Notes under the pieces: generated by a model
What the model was told of the DNA's origin: nothing
Seen by the model: only the letters and a program-made list of their open reading frames with translations
Database searches by the model: none
Assembly: GCF_000022565.1 (NCBI RefSeq)
Contig: NC_012483.1
Location: forward strand, 1,860,001 to 1,924,000
Origin: Acidobacterium capsulatum ATCC 51196
GTDB lineage: Bacteria; Acidobacteriota; Terriglobia; Terriglobales; Acidobacteriaceae
Direction: 5' to 3'
Length of the DNA: 64,000 nt
In this document: positions 1 through 9,610 of the stretch, one piece after another
Layout of the letters: every line of letters begins with the position of its first letter
Numbering within the stretch: position 1 is the stretch's first letter
Program-made: the position numbers and the translations under genes

Positions 1-105
1 CCCAGTAGCTATCAGCGCTTAGCACCCCAAGTCGAGTGTTGTTCGGAATATGCGGTTTGACAGAAACTCATTCTATAGTGATCGATATCGGAGATAGGAA
101 CGGCA

Positions 106-2391
106 ATGGAACGCGAAGGCGAAGAGCCGAGCCCTTCACAATGGCTTTCTGCGGATAGGCCCATCCGGAGCAGGAGCGAGGACGAACTTGGTCGGCGCGG
201 CTTTTCGGAGGCTCTAGCTGACGCGATCCGAGGGTGGTCGGGGCAAGAAAGCCTCGTTATCGCGCTCTATGGGCCATGGGGAAATGGAAAATCATCCGTT
301 AAGAACATGGCGGTCGAAGCCCTCGACCAATCTTCACCACGGATACGCTGCGTGGAGTTCAACCCTTGGCAGATGGCGATTAGGCCGAGCCTGAGCGAAG
401 CTTTCTTCGATGAATTGGGTATCGCCTTGGGTAAGGGCGACCTCGGCTCCGAGAAGCAGAGGAAAAGAACGCTCAACACTTTCAAGAGATGGGCTCTACG
501 CCTGCGGGGTCCGCACGATCTTGCGAAGGCAACCCGCAACGTTGTAGGTGCCCTGCTTATACTCGTCGGTCTTGCTGCATTCGGATCGGCATGGCTGCAT
601 TCCAAAACCTTTGCTTTCACGTTTGGGATCCTCGCCCTCGTGATCGCATTGCTGGCCTTCACCACAGGGCTTGTGGAAGCCACAATCAAGCTGCTTGCAG
701 CTGGGATAGATGTCGGCCAGAAAAGCATTAACGAGATCAAAGAAAAGCTAGCGCAAGATCTTAAGAGGCTAAAGACTCCGATTGTTGTGGTGCTCGACGA
801 TCTCGATCGCCTTACGCCGCAGGAAACACTTGAGGTATTCCAGCTGATCAAGTCAAACGCCGATTTTCCGAACACCGTTTATCTGACAATCTGCGAACGC
901 TCCATAGTCGAATCAAACATTTCGAGCGTGCTTAAAGTGTCAGGGTCCGAATATCTCGAAAAAATTGTTCAAGTCGCTTTCGACGTGCCGCTCATCGATA
1001 TAGAACGCGTCCGCCGGATTCTTTTCGACAGGCTTAACCAACTGCTCGTCGGCGAAGCCGTCTCGAAGCACTTCAATACGACGCGTTGGGCGAATATCTT
1101 TTGGTCAGGTGTTCATGCCTACTTTTCAACATTGCGGGACGTTAACCGCTTTGTATCAACGCTAGCCTTCCAGTTCTCCTCGTTCTTTGTAGACGGCGCT
1201 TTCGAGGTGAATCCGATCGATCTCATCGCGCTAGAGGTTCTTCGATTAAACGAGCCAGTTGTCTACAGGGCACTGCAATCAAGCAAGGAAGTCCTTACAA
1301 GCCACAAATCTAATGGGCGCGATACCGAAGAGGCAAAGCAATCGCTCAACAGCATCGTCGAAGCAGGTTCCAACAATCATCAAAACGAAATCACGGAGAT
1401 TCTCAAGCATCTGTTCCCTGCGACAGAACGGGCATTTGGCGGTCCAAGCTATTCTGCAGAGTTCGGCGCACGCTGGTATCGCGAACTCCGAGTCTGCTCC
1501 CCAAAACTGTTTGACCGATATTTCAGGCTCGCAGTCAATGCAGAGGAGTTACCCCAAGCAACAGTTCAGAAGCTTCTAGCTGCGCGCGGTGACCGGAGCG
1601 AATTGACTTCTATACTTGGATCACTCGCGACACGAGGGCTTCTGGTACTTGCACTTGAGGAATTGGCTATTTGCGAAGACGAGTTAGGAGCGGAACAGGT
1701 CGAAGCGTACCTGGCAGGAATCTTCGATACTGGGGATAAAATTCCCGAGACGCGGCCAGCAGGATTCGAGATTCCTATCCAGTGGCGCATAGGATTTCTC
1801 GTCCAGCACGCGCTTGAGAAGATAGAAAAGGCAGACGCCCGCGCGGCAGCACTCGTGAATGCAATCGACGTCACCTCCGGATTAACCATGGCAATAGAGG
1901 TGGCAGATATCCTGACGGCCAAATCGGCGGAGGAGGGTAGCGAGCCATTCTTGTCGGGAGCAGACGCTTCCGATGTGCAAGCTGCAGCTCTTCGCAAAAT
2001 GGAGGCCGCTGCCTCCTCGGGAGCGCTGGCACGGAGTCCAAGGGTCGCTAGCTTGCTTCATATATGGCATAGATGGGGAGAGCCTGGCAAAGCAGCTGCA
2101 TTCGCAGAGGGGATGTCGAACACTCCTGAGGGCATCCTTGCGCTTCTGAAATCCCTCGAACTCCGTTCTACTGTCCGTCAGGTTGGAGATCGCGCCGCGA
2201 CTGAAAGGTATTATTTCCAACGGACAGACTTCGAGCCTCTGATCTCCCTGGATAAGTTGAATGAAAAGGTGAATGCGCTGCCTGCGGAAACATTAGACGA
2301 GCAGGGGAATCGACTCGTGCGGAACTTTCATAAGATGCTGGAACGGCGAGATGCAGGACAACCTGACAGCGGCCCTTTCGCCTTTGACTGA
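106..2391 (+). CDS. KAP-family P-loop NTPase with membrane segments
   Basis: A 761-residue protein with the KAP NTPase layout. Walker A (GPWGNGKSS, about residues 56-64) is followed by an insertion holding two hydrophobic helices (about 147-164 and 169-190). Walker B comes next (IVVVLDDLDRL, about 226-236). Two membrane helices between the Walker motifs are characteristic of KAP proteins (Kidins220/ARMS, PifA), which are membrane-tethered STAND-like ATPases; the bacterial PifA protein excludes phage T7. The C-terminal ~400 residues are largely helical with no motif I recognise, and may be a sensor or effector region. The ATG at 106 precedes the conserved start of the NTPase domain. No operon partner is visible: the next gene is about 400 bp downstream. 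A defence role is an inference from family precedent and from the accessory neighbourhood. The family assignment is secure; the function is not. Confidence 0.85.
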   Translation: MEREGEEPSPSQWLSADRPIRSRSEDELGRRGFSEALADAIRGWSGQESLVIALYGPWGNGKSSVKNMAVEALDQSSPRIRCVEFNPWQMAIRPSLSEAFFDELGIALGKGDLGSEKQRKRTLNTFKRWALRLRGPHDLAKATRNVVGALLILVGLAAFGSAWLHSKTFAFTFGILALVIALLAFTTGLVEATIKLLAAGIDVGQKSINEIKEKLAQDLKRLKTPIVVVLDDLDRLTPQETLEVFQLIKSNADFPNTVYLTICERSIVESNISSVLKVSGSEYLEKIVQVAFDVPLIDIERVRRILFDRLNQLLVGEAVSKHFNTTRWANIFWSGVHAYFSTLRDVNRFVSTLAFQFSSFFVDGAFEVNPIDLIALEVLRLNEPVVYRALQSSKEVLTSHKSNGRDTEEAKQSLNSIVEAGSNNHQNEITEILKHLFPATERAFGGPSYSAEFGARWYRELRVCSPKLFDRYFRLAVNAEELPQATVQKLLAARGDRSELTSILGSLATRGLLVLALEELAICEDELGAEQVEAYLAGIFDTGDKIPETRPAGFEIPIQWRIGFLVQHALEKIEKADARAAALVNAIDVTSGLTMAIEVADILTAKSAEEGSEPFLSGADASDVQAAALRKMEAAASSGALARSPRVASLLHIWHRWGEPGKAAAFAEGMSNTPEGILALLKSLELRSTVRQVGDRAATERYYFQRTDFEPLISLDKLNEKVNALPAETLDEQGNRLVRNFHKMLERRDAGQPDSGPFAFD

Positions 2392-2797
2392 TGCCTGTTC
2401 GCCGTCAGATTGGCTCGCCGAAGCTTCATTCACTACCGAAAAGTCGGCGAGTCTTTACAAATCCAATCCACTTGGACGTAGAACGGGCTAGCCTGACATG
2501 TGCGGCTGGTCGTCCGTTGTTGTCTTCAGCCCTTACCGCTCATTGACTGGGACGGCACCCAATTCTATTCAAGACTCAAGTCACTTTGCTTGAGTTATTG
2601 AGGATCTCACAAATCACAGAGCTTGCATGGAGCGCTTTACTTAATCCACGAAAGCTCCTCTGCGAGCACCGCCTGCCTGCCCCGCATTCCGGCCTCACGC
2701 TATCGTGGCGAATAACAGAATCGTTCACCGAGCGAGGCATACCCGCCGGAGAGGCTGCTCCGCAGCCAGCGCGGCCCCTCACGGCGTAACATGAGTC
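2392..2797. other. Intergenic stretch without a convincing gene
   Basis: About 400 bp between the KAP NTPase and the antitoxin-like gene. Short open frames exist on both strands, but none has a recognisable domain, a good ribosome-binding site or a plausible protein composition. I see no clear terminator hairpin or repeat here. Confidence 0.4.
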
Positions 2798-3268
2798 ATG
2801 ATGATCCGCGAGCATAAACACGCAGCGAGGTTTCATCCAGCCAGGCACAATGACAGGACCAAAGTCGTGGCCAAGGCGCTCGGATTAAGCAGCATGGAGA
2901 ACATATCTCTCATGCAGGCTGCCAACTCCGGTCTCAGTTGGGCTGCAATCACACGGTTTCTGGATTGCACCGGACTGTCTCAGCAAGACCTCGCCCATTA
3001 CCTGGGCATTCATGCGCTAACATTTGCCCTGCGTCGCAAAGCGGGCATCTTTGGGAAGAGAGAGTCCGAGCAACTACTCCGCCTGGCTGAGCTTTATCAG
3101 GCAACGCTCCATCTTTTCGGTGGAGATACCGATTCCGCCCGCGCCTGGTTCACCTCTCCGGTCCGGGGCCTCGGCAGCGCGTGCCCCATCGATATGGCCA
3201 GGAATGAGTTCGGCGCACGCGAAGTACAAGACCTGATCGGCAGGCTCAACAACGGCATCTTTTCTTGA
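2798..3268 (+). CDS. Xre/MbcA/ParS-type antitoxin (DUF2384-like), solitary
   Basis: A 156-residue protein. The central part (about 45-85, with SWAAITRFLDCTGLSQQDLA and ALRRK) resembles the Xre-type DNA-binding region. The C-terminal part (RLAELYQATLHLFGGDTDSARAWFTSPVRGLG) is typical of the MbcA/ParS/Xre toxin-binding domain (DUF2384). Such antitoxins normally precede a RES- or COG5654-type toxin that attacks NAD or Prs. Here the frame immediately downstream (TTG at 3265, overlapping this stop codon) encodes about 71 residues without any RES motif, so the toxin seems to be lost or decayed. The start could also be the ATG at 2801 or the internal ATG near 2894. Domain call is good; activity of the system is doubtful. 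Confidence 0.7.
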   Translation: MMIREHKHAARFHPARHNDRTKVVAKALGLSSMENISLMQAANSGLSWAAITRFLDCTGLSQQDLAHYLGIHALTFALRRKAGIFGKRESEQLLRLAELYQATLHLFGGDTDSARAWFTSPVRGLGSACPIDMARNEFGAREVQDLIGRLNNGIFS

Positions 3269-3483
3269 TTCAGTGCGTGCAATGTAAAAGCGCACAGATC
3301 CAGAAAATCGTCTTCGAAATTTCCCTTTCATTCTTCAGCCTGAGACCACTGGCGTGTTCCTGCGTCGGAAAACCCGGCAACACCAGAAATCGCCATTTCG
3401 GTTCAACGAGTGCATTGATGATTATGCAGCAATCCGCGTTTCATCCAAAAAGCATACTGCTCGAGCGCCCGGCCCAATAAGCT

Positions 3484-3795
3484 TCATTGCAGGTCGTAAT
3501 AACTGACCTGGCAGATCGCATCAAGAGCCCAGAAATCAGGAACTCCCAAAGCACCCACTGCATCGCTCATGTCAGCCGCGATCGCCAAGTATCCCTGGGC
3601 GGACCGTTCAATCTGATGGCCATATCGTGCAAGCGTGCTCGTAATAGGTTTGTTCAAGATTAGCCACTTATGTCTTTCATATATGGTTAGAGCCTTCGTG
3701 ATTTGATTCTTTCCGAATCCTCTAACGGCATGCTCGCCCGCAAAGACTGAGTTCAGACGATCGGCATCGAGCGACTTAGAGATCAGGAACTTCAT
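3484..3795 (-). CDS. Hypothetical protein, 103 aa
   Basis: A short open frame starting at ATG 3795, with no recognised domain. The protein is mixed charged/hydrophobic (opening with MKFLISKSLDADRLNSVFAG) and has no signal peptide or membrane helix. It lies between the solitary antitoxin gene and the terminator hairpin of the RND operon, in a stretch with lower GC than its surroundings. It may be the remains of a longer gene. I cannot name a function. Confidence 0.35.
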   Translation of the reverse strand: MKFLISKSLDADRLNSVFAGEHAVRGFGKNQITKALTIYERHKWLILNKPITSTLARYGHQIERSAQGYLAIAADMSDAVGALGVPDFWALDAICQVSYYDLQ

Positions 3796-3936
3796 TGCGC
3801 GCCGGAGCGCCGGAAGATTTTTAATCAGATCCTTATAGTGGGCCTGTCGAATCGCCCCGAATTGCTGCGTCGTCTAGAAATCCTTGAATCCCGGTACGCC
3901 GAAATTGAAGTTCAGTATTCGCAAAGCCTATCAAGA

Positions 3937-4020
3937 AGAACAGCCGGCCAGATTCTGGCCGGCTGTTCTATTCGTCCGGAACGGGCAATTTGAGTTTTTT
4001 GAGGAAAGCGGCACGGCAAG
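3937..4020. repeat. Hairpin repeat module, copy 1 (possible terminator of RND operon)
   Basis: A perfect 15-bp stem (3937-3951 with 3955-3969, loop ATT) built on AGCCGGCCAG/CTGGCCGGCT. It is followed by a tail with TATTCGTCC, CAATTTGAG, a T-run and GCGGCACG. The stem core and the tail recur at 41822-41905 with a few changes, in an unrelated context. On the minus strand the hairpin sits about 70 bp past the stop of the RND pump gene, so it could terminate that operon. The conserved tail suggests a dispersed module rather than a chance terminator. Confidence 0.6.
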
Positions 4021-4038
4021 TGTGCAGCTAGCAGGATT

Positions 4039-7000
4039 TCAGTGGTCAAGCTCGATTTCCGCTGTGGGGAGTATGTCATTCTCGCGCGCGATCCACACAT
4101 AAAGCGTGGGCAGAAGAAAGATACTCATTAAGAGGTTGGCGATCAATCCGCCGACGATCACAATCGCAAAAGGCCGCTGAGTGTCCGACCCTATGCCATG
4201 CGACATCGCAGCCGGTAACAGCCCTAGCGTCGCGACCAGCATCGTCATCATGATGGGGCGCAGTCGCAATACCGCGCCTTCCACCGCCGCCTCTTCTATG
4301 GATTCTCCTCGAGCCCGCCGTTGATTGATGTATTCGAGCATGATGACTCCCGTTTGAACCGAAACTCCGAACAACGCCAGGAATCCAACCTCCGACGATA
4401 CGCTGAACGTCGTGTGCGTGATCAGCAGTACCAGCAAACCGCCAATACTCGCCATCGCAACGGTAGCGAGAATTAAAGTGGCCCACTTGAGCGACTTGTA
4501 CATCGAGTAGAGAATAAGAAAAATCAGCAGCACGGTAATAGGAACGATTACGGCCATGCGCTTCGCCGAGCGCAGCTCACTCTGGTATTCGCCTGCCCAA
4601 CTGATGTGATATCCGCGAGGCAGCTTTACCTGCGTACTCACTTCCTGAATCGCCTGGCGCACGGCGTCGCCGAGTGGCCGTCCGCGAACGCTGTACTTGA
4701 CGGCAACATAGCGCTGATTGTTTTGACGATAGATTTCTGATCCTTCGTCAGCTTCGTGGATATCACAGAGCTGCGCCAGCGCGACGCGCTCGCCTGACGG
4801 CGAAAGCAGCCGAATCTCTTTGATAGCCTGCTCGGTATCACGATATTTCGGAAGATAGCGAAGCGTCAGGTTGTAACTCTGCTCGCCTTTCAATACCTGC
4901 GTGAAGGCTGTTCCTCCAACAGCGGTCTGCACTGCGTCCTGCACCTGCGCCACACTGATCCCCCAGCGCGCGGCCTTCTGGCGGTCAACCTGAATGTCCA
5001 GGTCAGGCTGCCCGGTCACCTGAAGAACGCCAAGATCTTTGATGCCAGGCACACCGCTCATGATGGTCTTCACCTGATCGGCAATATCCTCCAACTGATG
5101 CAAATTGCTGCCATAAATCTTGGTGGCCATCTCGCCTTTGACACCGGTCATTGCCTCTTCCATATTGTCTTCAATCGGCTGCGAGAACCCCCAGATGACG
5201 GTGGGAAATTTCTTGTTCAACTGATAACTCATGGCCGCGATCAAATTATTCTTGTCCCCGTGGAAGATTGGCCGCCAGTCCTTCGCTGGCTTGAGTCCAA
5301 CGTAATACTCGGTATTGAAGAACCCGGTGTGATCTGTTCCATCATCAGGGCGCCCGGTCTGGCTCGTACATTCAGTGGTTTCAGGGAACGAGCAGAGCAT
5401 CAGCCTCACCTGGTTTGCCATTGCAATGCTTTGCGTTGGCCCGACGCTCTGATCCATATCTCCGCGCACCCAAATCGAGCCTTCGTCAAGATGTGGCATA
5501 AACTCCGAGCCAATCACGCCACTCGTGGCGAGAAATATGCCAAGAAGCAGGCTCATGACCCCGACGCCAAGGGTGATTGCACGATGATGAATCGCCCACC
5601 GGACACGTTTGCGGTAGCCTTCGCGAAGGTATTCCATCACTGGGTTCTTCCACTCCTTTGCCCCCTTGCTGAAGGCAAAGCTGGATAGAACCGGCGCGAA
5701 AATCATGGAGAAAAACAGCGCGCCCAGCAGCGCAAATGCCACCGTCCACGCCATGGGGTGGAAGATGCGGCCTTCCACAGCCTGGAGCATGAAAATGGGC
5801 AGATACGCGGTGATAATGATCGCGATCGCATAAAACACCGGGCGCTGCACCTCATGCGCCGCTTCGGAGATGCGCTGCTGCATGGGGCGGCCATTCTCCT
5901 CTTGCCGCGAAAGATGGCGGACAATGTTCTCCACCATGACGACGGCGCCGTCTACCACCATTCCGAAATCGAGAGCGCCGAGCGAAATCAGATTCGCAGG
6001 AATATGTTTCAGGTCCAGACAGATGGCCGCAATTAGCAACGCAAAGGGTATCGTGACGGCCACAATCAGCGCACCGCGAATATTGCCGAGCAGCAGCAGC
6101 AGAATCACGATGACGAGCACAATGCCTTCGCCGAGATTGTGCATTACCGTATGCACGGTGAAATGCAGCAAATCACTGCGATCAATGAACGGATGAATGG
6201 TGACACCTTTGGGCAGAATCTGCGTATTCAGCTCCTGCACCATCTTTTGCACGCGCTGCAGCACCGGCTGCGCGTTGGCGCCTTTCTGCAGGCAGAGGAT
6301 GCCGGAGACGACGTCGTCGTTATTCATCAGCTCGCCGTTTCGGTTGCGATAGGTATCTCCGAACTGGCCGAGCCGAATCATCGGACCCTGTGCCACCACG
6401 CCGAGATCCTTAATCCGGATGGGCGTCCCACCCTGCTCTGTTACAACCGTGTTGCCAATATCCTGAATATTGCGGTCCAGGCCCACTTCCCGAACGTTGA
6501 GTTGCTGTTCACCCTGCTGAATAAAACTTCCACCACCGTTGACATTGTTATTGGCCAGCGCCTGCTCTACCTGCTCCAGGCTGAGGCCATAATCGATCAG
6601 CTTGTCCGGGTCAAGCCGTACCTGATACTCCTGGGTCGGGCCGCCGAACGGATTGGTATCCACAATTCCGGGAACCGACTTCAGATACTTCTGCACCACC
6701 CAGGTATCGAGCGATTTCAGATTCATCACGTCGTACTGGGGATTAGTGCTGTGCAATACATAGAAGTAGATTTGGCCTACAGGACTCCAGTCCGTGCCCA
6801 TTTGCGGGACCACGCCTTGTGGCAACGTCACTTGAGATAGCCGCTCCAGCACGCGCTCGCGATTCTCAAAATCAGTCGTCTGGTCGCCGAAGATTAACTC
6901 CACCGTCGAGAGCCCAAAGATAGACCACGAGCGCACATGTGCGACACCGGGGATGCCGTTCAGAGTCGTTTCGAGGGGAATCGTGACTTGCTGCTCAATC

Positions 7001-7179
7001 TGTTCGGCGGAAATCCCCGGCCACTGCGCAATTACATCCACATAATTGTTCGCTACGTCCGGATACGCCTCCACCGGCAGCCGTTGAAATGAGATGACGC
7101 CCCAGACTAGAAGCAAAACTCCAATCGCCAGCAGCAGAAGCCGATTCTGCAGTGCAAAGTCGACCAGCCTGCGGATCAT
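4039..7179 (-). CDS. czcA: CzcA/CusA-family heavy-metal RND efflux pump
   Basis: The 1046-residue inner-membrane RND transporter has the expected N-terminal helix, two large periplasmic loops and twelve-helix layout. Transmembrane helix 4 reads LDFGMVVDGAVVMVEN (about residues 403-418). Its two Asp and one Glu are the signature of the HME (heavy-metal efflux) branch and form the proton relay. The pump would take metal ions from periplasm or cytoplasm and pass them through the adaptor to the outer-membrane channel by proton antiport. Substrate (Co/Zn/Cd/Ni versus Cu/Ag) cannot be read from the sequence. Its ATG overlaps the adaptor stop by four bases, so the three genes are translationally coupled in the order czcC-czcB-czcA. 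A strong hairpin lies about 70 bp downstream. czcA is used as a family name, not a proof of specificity. Confidence 0.93.
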   Translation of the reverse strand: MIRRLVDFALQNRLLLLAIGVLLLVWGVISFQRLPVEAYPDVANNYVDVIAQWPGISAEQIEQQVTIPLETTLNGIPGVAHVRSWSIFGLSTVELIFGDQTTDFENRERVLERLSQVTLPQGVVPQMGTDWSPVGQIYFYVLHSTNPQYDVMNLKSLDTWVVQKYLKSVPGIVDTNPFGGPTQEYQVRLDPDKLIDYGLSLEQVEQALANNNVNGGGSFIQQGEQQLNVREVGLDRNIQDIGNTVVTEQGGTPIRIKDLGVVAQGPMIRLGQFGDTYRNRNGELMNNDDVVSGILCLQKGANAQPVLQRVQKMVQELNTQILPKGVTIHPFIDRSDLLHFTVHTVMHNLGEGIVLVIVILLLLLGNIRGALIVAVTIPFALLIAAICLDLKHIPANLISLGALDFGMVVDGAVVMVENIVRHLSRQEENGRPMQQRISEAAHEVQRPVFYAIAIIITAYLPIFMLQAVEGRIFHPMAWTVAFALLGALFFSMIFAPVLSSFAFSKGAKEWKNPVMEYLREGYRKRVRWAIHHRAITLGVGVMSLLLGIFLATSGVIGSEFMPHLDEGSIWVRGDMDQSVGPTQSIAMANQVRLMLCSFPETTECTSQTGRPDDGTDHTGFFNTEYYVGLKPAKDWRPIFHGDKNNLIAAMSYQLNKKFPTVIWGFSQPIEDNMEEAMTGVKGEMATKIYGSNLHQLEDIADQVKTIMSGVPGIKDLGVLQVTGQPDLDIQVDRQKAARWGISVAQVQDAVQTAVGGTAFTQVLKGEQSYNLTLRYLPKYRDTEQAIKEIRLLSPSGERVALAQLCDIHEADEGSEIYRQNNQRYVAVKYSVRGRPLGDAVRQAIQEVSTQVKLPRGYHISWAGEYQSELRSAKRMAVIVPITVLLIFLILYSMYKSLKWATLILATVAMASIGGLLVLLITHTTFSVSSEVGFLALFGVSVQTGVIMLEYINQRRARGESIEEAAVEGAVLRLRPIMMTMLVATLGLLPAAMSHGIGSDTQRPFAIVIVGGLIANLLMSIFLLPTLYVWIARENDILPTAEIELDH

Positions 7180-8318
7180 TGCGCCTCCAACTGAGATTCC
7201 AGTTGCAGAACGCTGCGAACCACTGGCTCTCCGGGTTGAATTCCGGAGACAATCTCCTCCTGATTGCCAGGCAGCATACCTCCAGCCTGCACCTCGACGC
7301 GCCGGAAGTTGTGGCCGCCCGCCGGTACAAAGACCCAGTCTTCATCGTGCAGATGCAGAATTGCATCCGCGGGAACAGTCGCGTGCACTTCAGACTTGCG
7401 GCCAATCAGTGTCGCCGTGACGAACATGCCCAGGCGCAACGACCTGCCGGGATTCGCGACCACAATGCGCACCTTGGCTGTGCGGAGGGTCGGATCGAGC
7501 ACCGGCCCGATATCGCTGACATGCCCAGTCAAAACCAGGTTGGGATATCCGTTGACTTTTATCTCCGCCAACTGGTCCAGATGCACATGCGGCAACTCAT
7601 TCTGATAAACATCGCAGATCACCCACACGCGCGAAAGGTCTGCAATGGTGAAGGCGTTCGGCGTTCCGGAGTAGGTCACGCCGGTCGCTGAAGCAGCAGT
7701 CACATTCTGCGAAATGATCACGCCGGAGATAGGCGCGTAGACATTCACAATATCGGAAGGGTGCTTCCTGTTTACCCCAAGTGTGTTTAGCTGCTGATTT
7801 GCGGCGTTAAGGTCGGCCTGAGCATCTGCCTGTGCATTCTGCGCCTGCTGCAAGTCAGACAATGAAATTGCCCCGTGTCCGTAGAGATCCCTGGCACGGA
7901 CCAGTTCATCGCCAGCCAGCTGTTCATCGTTTTTCGCTTTGAGATAGGCATCAAAGGCGTTCGTGATATCCGGGCTCTGCACGCGCAATAACAACTGTCC
8001 CTTGGCCACGTTTTGATCGAGCGTCGCGCGAATGTCCACTACACGCCCGCTGGCCAGGGATATGACGGGCACCTCGCGGTTTACATCGGGAAACACGGCG
8101 CCGGTCACATCCATCTTGCCCGGCTCATTGATCTGCCCGGCCTTCACTACCGGAAACCACTCCGGGTGCGCGACCGTGACCAGATCAGGATTTCCAACGT
8201 TTACCACTCTCGGGGTGGGAGGCGCGCCTGAGGCCGGATTGAACTTATTACCGCAGCCCGTCAGCAGAAGGCTCGCACCCACACTGCCTGCAATCATCAA
8301 ACCCATCAGGCGCCTCAC
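7176..8318 (-). CDS. czcB: RND periplasmic adaptor (CzcB-like membrane fusion lipoprotein)
   Basis: A 380-residue adaptor with a lipoprotein signal: positively charged start, hydrophobic core and lipobox LLTGC (Cys22). The order is barrel-sandwich (lipoyl-like, SLASGRVVDIRATLDQNVAKG), a coiled-coil hairpin rich in Ala/Gln (about residues 130-185, DLQQAQNAQADAQADLNAAN), a beta-barrel domain and a membrane-proximal domain. It bridges the RND pump and the outer-membrane channel. The gene overlaps both neighbours by four bases (ATGA), indicating a tight operon. There is no His-rich metal-binding extension of the kind seen in some CzcB proteins, so the substrate is uncertain. Confidence 0.92.
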   Translation of the reverse strand: MRRLMGLMIAGSVGASLLLTGCGNKFNPASGAPPTPRVVNVGNPDLVTVAHPEWFPVVKAGQINEPGKMDVTGAVFPDVNREVPVISLASGRVVDIRATLDQNVAKGQLLLRVQSPDITNAFDAYLKAKNDEQLAGDELVRARDLYGHGAISLSDLQQAQNAQADAQADLNAANQQLNTLGVNRKHPSDIVNVYAPISGVIISQNVTAASATGVTYSGTPNAFTIADLSRVWVICDVYQNELPHVHLDQLAEIKVNGYPNLVLTGHVSDIGPVLDPTLRTAKVRIVVANPGRSLRLGMFVTATLIGRKSEVHATVPADAILHLHDEDWVFVPAGGHNFRRVEVQAGGMLPGNQEEIVSGIQPGEPVVRSVLQLESQLEAQ

Positions 8319-9610
8319 TGAATCACCTCACGTCCCACTGCAAGATTCAGTTGCGCGGCTGCAGTCAGATAATCCCCTACCAATTGCGCATATGCCAACT
8401 GCACCTGGCGGTAATCGCTCTGCGCATTCAGAAAGTCCATCAGCGATGCGCCTCCATGCTCGTAGGAATAGGTAACCGTATCGCGCACATGTAATGCCTG
8501 CTCGTTGTATTGCGTCTTGTATGGCTTCAACTGGGCAATGTCGCCCTGGATTTCCGCGTAGGCCGTGTCTACATCCGAGAAGACTTGCGCCCGTACCGCT
8601 TCACTTGCCTCTTGCGCCCGGCTGATATCGATCTGCGTGCGCTTTTTCTCTCCCTGATTGCGATCAAAAATGCGCAGAGGGATACTCACGTTGAATCCAA
8701 TGGTCTGCATCTGGGAGGGGCTCGGATTATTGGTCGAGTTGTTCCATGTGTAATCAGTGCCGAAGGTAGGATCGGTGGAACCGTTCGCGATCGCGAGCTT
8801 GTGATTTGTCTCCGACTGCTGAATCGTCTGCATCGCAGCCTGCAAGTCGGGCCGGCTGGCCAGCGCAACCTGCCGGAAATATGCCAGCGGCTGCAAGGTA
8901 TCTGGAAAATTAAATGGTCCGGTCACATCGAACTGCTGCGTGGGCGTGTTGTCGTTCATGAGCTGCAGCAACTGGATTTTTGCCGTGCGCAGATTGACAA
9001 CTGCCGTCTGCAGTTCGGCTTCGTACTGAACACGCTCGAGTTCAATGCGATCGAGGTCGATCGAGGCAATCGCGCCTGCCTTGAAGCGCGCTTGGCTGAT
9101 GGCGATGATGTAGTCGTAGTAGGCAAGATCCTGTTGCGCCATGCTGAGCACGGCTTGAGCTTCCAGCGTCTGGACGAAGGCTGAGCGCAACGCGAATTCG
9201 AGATTACGTTTGAGATCTTCGTGTTGCGATTCGCTGATCTCTGTGCCTTGCTGCGCGCTCCTCAGCCGCAACTCACGTTTATGCCGGCGCTCGTGCAGGT
9301 AGCTGACGCCGGTCTGAACATAGGTTCCAGTCAGGGGTTGCCAGACAGAGTTGTTGGGAGCGATCTCCGTACCGTCCACCGTGGTGGTCAGTTGCGGATT
9401 AGGCCGCAGATCCGCCGTGATCTCTTCTGCCCGCGCTTCGTCCACATTGTCCGCGTCGGCTCTTAAAGCAGGATTACTGGCTTCAAATCTGGCCTTTACC
9501 TGGCTCCAGGTAAGCGCCTGCTGCGCCGGCGCCTGAGCAGCGCAGGCAAGGAGCATCGTCGCCGCGGCGGCAAGACAGGTGGTCCTGCCGCGAAATTGAA
9601 AAATCCGCAT
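8315..9610 (-). CDS. czcC: TolC-family outer-membrane efflux channel (CzcC-like)
   Basis: A 431-residue outer-membrane factor. The signal peptide ends near CAAQAPAQQ. Two homologous halves each carry long amphipathic helices with coiled-coil character and short beta segments (SVWQPLTGTYVQTGVSY in the first half, FNVSIPLRIFDRNQGEKKR in the second), as in TolC/CzcC. It is the first gene of the efflux operon. The start at 9610 faces the sensor kinase gene across a 209-bp divergent promoter region. As a trimer it would provide the exit duct for the pump. Confidence 0.9.
   Translation of the reverse strand: MRIFQFRGRTTCLAAAATMLLACAAQAPAQQALTWSQVKARFEASNPALRADADNVDEARAEEITADLRPNPQLTTTVDGTEIAPNNSVWQPLTGTYVQTGVSYLHERRHKRELRLRSAQQGTEISESQHEDLKRNLEFALRSAFVQTLEAQAVLSMAQQDLAYYDYIIAISQARFKAGAIASIDLDRIELERVQYEAELQTAVVNLRTAKIQLLQLMNDNTPTQQFDVTGPFNFPDTLQPLAYFRQVALASRPDLQAAMQTIQQSETNHKLAIANGSTDPTFGTDYTWNNSTNNPSPSQMQTIGFNVSIPLRIFDRNQGEKKRTQIDISRAQEASEAVRAQVFSDVDTAYAEIQGDIAQLKPYKTQYNEQALHVRDTVTYSYEHGGASLMDFLNAQSDYRQVQLAYAQLVGDYLTAAAQLNLAVGREVIQ

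Noticed and set aside
3265-3480. RES-domain toxin expected after the Xre/MbcA antitoxin
   Set aside because: The overlapping frame encodes about 71 residues without the conserved Arg-Glu-Ser positions or the usual GGRWN and YTS motifs; too short and dissimilar to call even as a remnant.
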